Part shown: piece by piece, positions 58,261-64,000 of the stretch
How positions within the stretch are numbered: position 1 is the first letter of the stretch
How the letters are laid out: each line of letters opens with the position of its first letter
Position numbers and translations under genes: made by a program
Notes under the pieces: model-generated
The model's input: only the letters and a program-made list of their open reading frames with translations
Databases searched by the model: none
Told to the model about the DNA's origin: nothing
DNA from: Tanypteryx hageni
Lineage: Eukaryota; Arthropoda; Insecta; Odonata; Petaluridae
Length of the DNA: 64,000 nt
Direction: 5' to 3'
NCBI GenBank assembly: GCA_028673005.1
Contig: CM054118.1
Span: 6,102,410 to 6,166,409 of the forward strand

Positions 58261-59119
58261 TGAACACGTTTTGACCATTTTTACTTTCTTCATATACGTA
58301 GTATATATTTTAGTAGTAGTATATATATATATATATTTTCCCATATATTGCATTGTTTAAGAGATTACTTATATTTTTAGCTGCCACCACCGCGCCACCT
58401 ACCGACGACTGTTGTTAACAATTGACGCTTAGTTACGTCTTAGTAGCGCTCCTTTTTCTTTTCTTAATTGTTGGAACTTTGTGGCTATATCCAATATCAG
58501 AATGCTATGCTTTGAGTTTGTTTCTGTTCTTTGTAAAGTCTAAAATTTTCTCGCAGTTTCATAAAATATTTATTATTATCTAACCTATTTGGAATTTTTA
58601 GAAATATTACAGATATGGAGAAAGTCATGTGATGGCCACATCAGATTTTTTCGATGATGTCTGTGTGTGTGTGTGTGTATGTGATAGCTTTTTTTGGGTG
58701 CTCGATCTCAAAAACTATTAATCAGGTCAACACGAAATTTTATATTTAACAGTTTTATAAAAATCAGAACTGATTAGTTTTTAGTAAAACTCGGTCAACC
58801 GAAAGTGGGTGTTTACTCTTGTCACTTATCCGTTATTTTGAAATATTTGCTTTAATATTTGATAAATTTAAAAATGTATTGGAATAAATGTAGAAAATTT
58901 AATTTTCTAAAATCTTTGTTTGAAACAATTCCACATATAATGCATTGTTTAAGAGATATATTATATTTGTATCTGCCACCACCACGCCACCTACCGACGA
59001 CTATTGTTAACAATTGACGCTTAGTTACGTCTTAGTAACGCTCCTTTTTCTTTTTTAATTGTTGGAGCTTTGCGGCTCTATCCAATATCAGAAGGCTATG
59101 GTTTGACTTCATTTCCGTT

Positions 59120-59313
59120 CTTTTTTTTATTTATTTCCATGCGGCCCCTAAACAGCCGTAATCGGCCTTTTACAAGGGGCTCATTTACATAATAACAAGG
59201 ACTATCACAAACATCCATGCCCTAGGTGAAGAAAAACCCATCTAGGCGGGATTCGAACCCGCGACCTTCGGATTGGCAGGCGAGGACGTTACCCTGCCAC
59301 CACCGAGGCCGGT
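59120..59313 (-). mobile_element. tRNA-Gly-like SINE inside R1
   Basis: On the minus strand the head reads like tRNA-Gly: GGCCTCGGTGGTGGCAGGG, an anticodon loop CTGCCAA with GCC, then the B box GGTTCGAATCC (59249-59259). A unique body of about 100 bp follows (AGGGCATGGATG, AAAGGCCGATTACGGC). It ends in an AAATAAATAAAA tail at 59120-59137. The host R1 sequence (GTTCTTTGTA...) is split at GTTCTTT and GTATAGTC. A poly-A-type tail implies mobilisation by a LINE other than the TGATGA-tailed RTE. Confidence 0.8.
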
Positions 59314-59999
59314 TTGTATAGTCTAGTATTTGCTCGCACTTTCTTAAAATATTTATGATTATGTAACCTATTTGGAATTTTTAGAAAAATTACAGGTATG
59401 TACGAAGATAGTCATGTGGTGGCCACATCAGATTTTTTTCACGAAAAACAATACTTTCCCCCGTATTACCTATGGCGAGAGGAAAAATGACTTCGTCGTG
59501 GTCGTCGGTCGGTCGGTGGGAAAGCGGAACGGTAATGCTTTTTTTGACAAACTTTTCGAGTAACTGGAAGATTGACATTTGGTGGGAATGCTTGATTTTT
59601 AAAAAGCCATATGCGAAAAATCTTTTTCCAAAATCTACACGGGTTCAATTTCTGAGAATGGTTTCTATTTCCCATAAGATAACATGGAGAAATCGATATT
59701 TTGACCTGCAAGCTTATTTTCTTTTGTTTATTAAAACTCACATATTTGACCTTCGATCTCCGGACTGCATTAAAGAAAAATGACAATAATTTATTATTCT
59801 TATATTTTTATCGCCTTTGAATCGAAATCTCTCGAATTTAACGTTTTAATATCATATTTTGACAAAATTGAGCGTTTTTAAGGAGAAGTCGCCTTGCCAA
59901 CCGATTGCATTGTTGAACTCGAAATCCTATTACTCTCACATATGCTCCCGTTCCCTACGGATCTCCCGGCTCAATTTATAGGTATCAGAAATCTCAGAA

Positions 60000-60467
60000 T
60001 TAGTTTTTACTTTCTTCATATACGTAGTATAGAGAAAGTATTGTTTTCCTGAAAAAATTCGAATTCGACATTTCAACGGAAATACACGTTTTGAGGTTCC
60101 CTGAACACGTTTTGACAATTTTCGCGATGTTTGTCGGTCTGTCTGTATGTTATTGGATTTAACTTTTTCTATATGTTGTATAGGGGAAAGTATTGTTTTT
60201 ATGAACATGAAAAAATGCGTAAAAGTTGAAATGGTTATGTTACCATATGACATAATTTTATCCGCCGAAAACGGCTGGCGTAGCCGGGCATCACTGGGTA
60301 CTTTCAGCTTGTAATCCATATATTTCTCTCCCATCCTCTAAAATGATATGAGGTATAGATTTAAAAGATTATTTGGATAGGGAACAACGTTTACTACCAG
60401 ATAGTTCCCGAGACCATATAATTACCACTGATAGTTTTGGAGATAAAAATTCGAGAATCGCCCAATC
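60000..60467 (-). repeat. R1 end and R4 repeat
   Basis: 60007-60050 carries the R1 hairpin motif (TACTTTCTTCATATACG...AGAGAAAGTA) and a related one lies near 60165-60200. 60340-60467 is R4 on the minus strand, continuous with flank F of the duplicated segment. Confidence 0.6.
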
Positions 60468-60604
60468 TTTCGATACCATTTAATACGTAGTTCTCATTAA
60501 GAACGCCTTTGAAATCTCTGTGTATTCCATTAATGGAGTATACTTTTCCATCTTGTTTTCTTTTCCATTCGACTACCCTTCACAAGTGGACAGGTGATTC
60601 ATAC
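60468..60604 (-). repeat. shared flank F, inverted copy
   Basis: Inverse of 10062-10200, effectively identical up to the TCGAAAG edge apart from one base. Here it continues unbroken into R4, so this copy shows the undisturbed arrangement. Confidence 0.7.
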
Positions 60605-61940
60605 ATCATCATCATCATAGGTAGTCTGTCCGTAGACAGGTCCGTGATTATTCATGGTTAAACCTGCTTCTCCATATACTCCTATTTTCCGCTGTCCTCT
60701 TTATATCTTGATAACTCTCTTTCCCTTTCAAATCGTCTATCAGCTGAAACCTTTTCCTACCTCTTTCCCCTTTCCCATATAGTTTTCCTTCTAACACGTC
60801 TTTAATCATACTCTCTCTCCTCAGGTAATGTCCAACCCAGTTTTCCTTCCTCTTTCTGATAATCTGTATAATCATTCGCTTCTCTCCTATTCTTCGTAAC
60901 ATTTCATCGTTTTTCATCCTATCTGTCCATTTTATCTTCAACATTCTCCTCCAAGTCCACATTTCAAAGCTTTCCAAGTATTTGATGTCATTTTTCCTTA
61001 GCGTCCAAGTTTCTGCCCCATACAATGCTATACACCATACATAGCATTTTATCAACTTCTTGCGGATATCTTTCCTTTTATTCCCTGTAAGTAGTTGTTT
61101 CTTTCTCCTGAAAGCCGCTTTTGCTTTTCCTATTCTAGTTCTGATCTCATCCGTACATTTTGCTTCTCGTGTTATGATGCTTCCAAGGTATTTATATTCT
61201 GAAACTTGTTATAAAGGCTTTCCCCTAATACTTATGTCCAGATTCTCTTCTTTACCCGATATTCGAATGACCTTGGATTTTTCTGCATTTATTTTTGCAC
61301 CGTATTTTCTTCCTGTTATCACTAGTCTATTTATCATTTTTTGTAGCTCCTCTTCCTTTCTTGCTAGAAGTACTTGATCATCTGCGTATTTTACTGTTCT
61401 TATAATCCTTCCTCCAATTTTGAAATCCCCTGTGCCTTCTAAAGCTTCTTGCATTAGACTTTCTCCATATATATTGAATAGGGTTGGCGATAGGCAGCAG
61501 CCTTGTCTTACTCCTCTACCGATATTTATTCCGCAGGTGTCCACATTCTCAAACCTGACCTTTACAACTTGATTCACATATAGATTCCTAATCAATATCC
61601 TGTCTTTCCAGTCTACACCTATATACTTTAATATCTTCATCAACTTTACCCAATTTACTCTATCAAAGGCCTTCTGCCAGTCTACGAAACGTGCGCAGAT
61701 ATCTTGACTGTACTCTATTGCCCTTTCTGATATGATTCTAACTACTCCTATAGCATCTCTAGTTCCTCGTCCTTTTCTGAAACCGAATTGATCTTCCCCT
61801 ATTATTTCTTCTGCCCTTTTCTCCAGCCTTTTATTAAGAATCCTCGTGATGATCTTCGAAGTGTGGACAGAAGGCTTATCGTTCTGTAATCTTTACACTG
61901 CATTACCTTTGGCTTCTTCTTTAGAGGGATTATTATTATT
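60604..61940 (-). pseudogene. RTE-like retrotransposon, 5'-truncated copy, inverted duplicate
   Basis: Minus-strand counterpart of 12425-13753, with the TGATGATGATGATG tail at 60605-60619 and the ORF end at 60648. It is identical over long runs with a handful of substitutions. The frame stays open at the codon that is TAA at 13110 (GAA here), and it reads IRTVKYADD where the other copy has TRTVKYADD. At most differing sites it agrees with copy A, so extra changes arose in the 12-13 kb copy. It is still broken by the frameshift near 61830 and a stop near 61207. The 5' end meets CR1 sequence at the same ATTATTATTAT junction (61925-61940). Confidence 0.82.
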
Positions 61941-64000
61941 CGTAGTCTGCGTGCTGATGTAGTTATAGGCACTGAAAGTTGGCTTACGGCAGACATAGCC
62001 AGTCAGGAGATCTTTCCTCGTGACTATAGCGTATACAGAAAAGATCGATGTATCCGGTCGGGAGGTGGAGTCTTTATAGCAGTTAGCAATAAATACGAAA
62101 GTTACCCAATACAGATTAACGACGACGAAGTCGAAAGTGTTTGGTGTCGTGTGAAAGGAAGCGACTCCAAAACTATAAATATATGCGCTTTTTATAGACC
62201 CCCAAATGCGAGCGTGGAAACTATTCATTCTCTGGAGAAACAAGTGGCGACGCTAAATTCGTCTAATAAAGATAAAGCCATTATAATCGGGGGCGATTTC
62301 ACTCTTCCGTCAATTGATTGGGGCCATCATTGCTTATATCCCGGAGGTAGAGAGCGTGAATCGTGCGAGGCGTTACTAGAAACTTTCGGTAAGCACTCAT
62401 TGTATCAATTAGTGAGATTTCCCACGAGATTTAATAATATATTAGATTTATTTGTTACTAATCTTCCTGAGCGTATGAATAGAGTATCTGATGCTGAGGG
62501 AATAAGCGATCACAAGGCAAGTGTACGTGGAATTTCAGTTAATTATTGAGAAACAGGTTAAGGCCAAAAGAAAACTTTATGTATTCGCCAAAGCCGATTT
62601 CACAAGATTTAGGTCTTTTCTGCGAAATAAATATACTAATTTCAGCAATTTAACCGATAGTGCAGACGCGGAGGAATCCTGGTGCATGTTCAGAGATATG
62701 ATGCGAGAGTGTACAGATAAATTTATTCCGAGCAAACTGAAGCGTGATAGTGCAGAACCTAGATGGTACAATCAGGAAGTAAGAAGCGCTCTCCGACGTC
62801 AAAGATAACTCCACTCTCGCGTAAATAACACATCCTGAACAGCTACGGTCGAACAGATTGCAATAATAAGGCAGCAATACAAGGAGGCGCGCTCCATAGC
62901 CAGAGTAGCAATGCGTAATGCGTTTAACAATTATAAAAAGAAGGTTTTACAGGAAAACTTGAAAGAGAACCCAAAAGCATTTTGGTCTTACGTCAGGGAA
63001 GTTCAAGGTAGGGGCCCCACTATTGCGTCACTGCGGTCGGAAACGGGAAACGTACTTCACGATAGTATGGACAAAGAAAACCTATTAAATCATCACTTCC
63101 AGAAAGCTTTTACTCGTGATGACGATGAATGTGAAACCCCTATTCCTATGCGTCAGGGCGATTCGATGGAAGATTTGGTATTTTCGGAAAATGGCATCGC
63201 GCTCCAACTTCATTCAATTTAGCCAAATAAATCTCCTGGACCGGAGGAAATTCCCGCGCGTGTAATGAAAGAATTAGCTGCTGAAATCGCGCCGTATTTG
63301 AAAATTATATTCGAGAAATCCATTAGAGAAGGAGTAGTTCCTAAAGATTGGAAGGTGGCACATGTTACGCCCATCCATAAGAGTGGCGACAGAGAGAACC
63401 CCGAAAATTATAGGCCGATATCCTTAACTTCATTATCGTGCAAGATACTTGAGCACATAGTCTTTAGCTCTGTAATGCGCTATTTAGATAGTCATTCATT
63501 GCTTAGCGGATGCCAACACGGATTCCGGAGAGGTAGATCATGCGAAACGCAGCTCGGCCTGTTTGTGGACGATTTGTTGCGATGCGGAGAGAAAAATACT
63601 CAGGTCAATGCCATATTCATTGATTTCAGGAAGGCGTTCGATAAAGTATCTCATAGGAAATTAATTGCGAAGTTAGGAGAATGTGGTATCAATTCGAAAG
63701 TTGTCGGTTGGGTGAGAGACTTCCTCTCGAATAGGGAACAGATAGTTGTCATCGATGGGAAATACTCGTCCCCCGTTAAAGTTGCTTCGGGTGTTCCTCA
63801 GGGAAGTGTATTGGGCCCTCTGCTCTTCTTAATCTATGTAAATGATATGTGCTCGGTTGTTCGTAGTAAAATTAGGCTTTTCGCTGATGACACCGTTCTA
63901 TATAAAGAAATAAAAAATCAGGAGGACCATCAGTCTCTGCGTGAAGACTTAAGAGCCATTTCAGCGTGGTGCAAAGAATGGCAAATTGAAATTAATTATA
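61941..64000 (+). pseudogene. CR1/jockey-like retrotransposon fragment, inverted duplicate, runs off window
   Basis: Plus-strand counterpart of 10203-12420. It starts mid-endonuclease (IGTESWLTADIA), continues through WCRVKGSD and GGDFTLPSIDWG, a frameshift near 62525, two stops near 62806-62840, a TAG at 63220-63222, then the RT with YRPISLTS, DFRKAFDKV and FADDTVLY up to the window end. All translated segments are identical to the first copy, including every disabling change. The 3' end lies beyond the window, so whether it is complete there cannot be seen. Confidence 0.85.

Larger units (their letters stand above)
57150..59460 (+). repeat. tandem array of R1 units
   Basis: The landmark GGAATTTTTAGAAA with ATTACAG occurs at about 57759, 58591 and 59374, 832 and 783 bp apart. 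Units share, in order, TGCTTTAATATTTGATAAA, TATAATGCATTGTT, CCACC...CGACGACT, TTAGTTACGTCTTAGTA, CTCCTTTTTCTTTT, CCAATATCAGA. The imperfect hairpin motif TACTTTCTC...GAGAAAGTA marks the start (57159-57195). The middle unit contains an R4/R5 segment (57790-58260, minus) and the last contains a SINE. No coding capacity. Confidence 0.7.

Noticed and set aside
1..64000. CRISPR arrays, bacterial operons, phage or toxin systems
   Set aside because: The whole window is eukaryotic in character. No short regularly spaced direct repeats with unique spacers and no bacterial-type genes were seen.

Overview
The window is AT-rich, repeat-dense eukaryotic DNA from an animal, most likely an arthropod. This rests on the mix of element families (RTE-like and CR1/jockey-like non-LTR retrotransposons, Penelope-like elements with GIY-YIG domains, piggyBac, PIF/Harbinger and hAT relics), on spliced-gene style sequence, and on an arthropod-type elongator tRNA-Met. 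I cannot name the species. The only host gene I call with confidence is that tRNA-Met (52278-52350, minus strand, with a T7 terminator). Almost all recognisable protein-coding sequence is transposon-derived and disabled.

Layout. 0.3-1.2 kb: dispersed repeat (here R4/R5) with a triplicated ~215-bp unit. 1.2-6.7 kb: no gene seen. 6.8-13.76 kb: one large composite. It holds a nearly full-length RTE-like element (frame 7022-10018, two stops) that begins with a tRNA-like A/B-box module, a 135-bp flank, a CR1-like fragment on the minus strand, and a second, 5'-truncated RTE copy. The whole composite is bracketed by an exact 11-bp direct repeat (6781-6791 and 13754-13764). 17.0-17.9 kb: degenerate ~145-bp tandem array. 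18.24-20.19 kb: a second, 5'-truncated CR1-like pseudogene. 23.4-29.1 kb: hAT-type short elements, purine tracts, and a copy of repeat R1 into which a hAT-like element and a Penelope-type foldback are inserted. 30.07-30.95 kb: PIF/Harbinger deletion derivative. 31.37-32.85 kb: TIR element with a nested piggyBac-type element. 36.87-40.18 kb: piggyBac element with a broken transposase. 42.6-43.5 kb: gag-like ORF1 of a jockey-type element. 45.4-46.0 and 48.3-48.7 kb: 17-bp and 16-bp minisatellites. 53.95-56.67 kb: Penelope-like element with ~245-bp inverted terminal arms and hammerhead-like cores. 57.1-60.5 kb: tandem R1 units with a tRNA-Gly-like SINE inside. 60.47-64.0 kb: a near-identical inverted copy of the 10.05-13.74 kb CR1/RTE segment, running off the window end.

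The most informative structure is the relation between the 10-13.7 kb and 60.5-64 kb segments. They share the same disabling mutations and the same artificial CR1/RTE junction, so they arose by DNA-level duplication, not by separate retrotransposition. The outer direct repeats suggest that the segment entered a pre-existing RTE insertion by homologous recombination, possibly through a circular intermediate. Large stretches between the listed elements show no gene that I can support.
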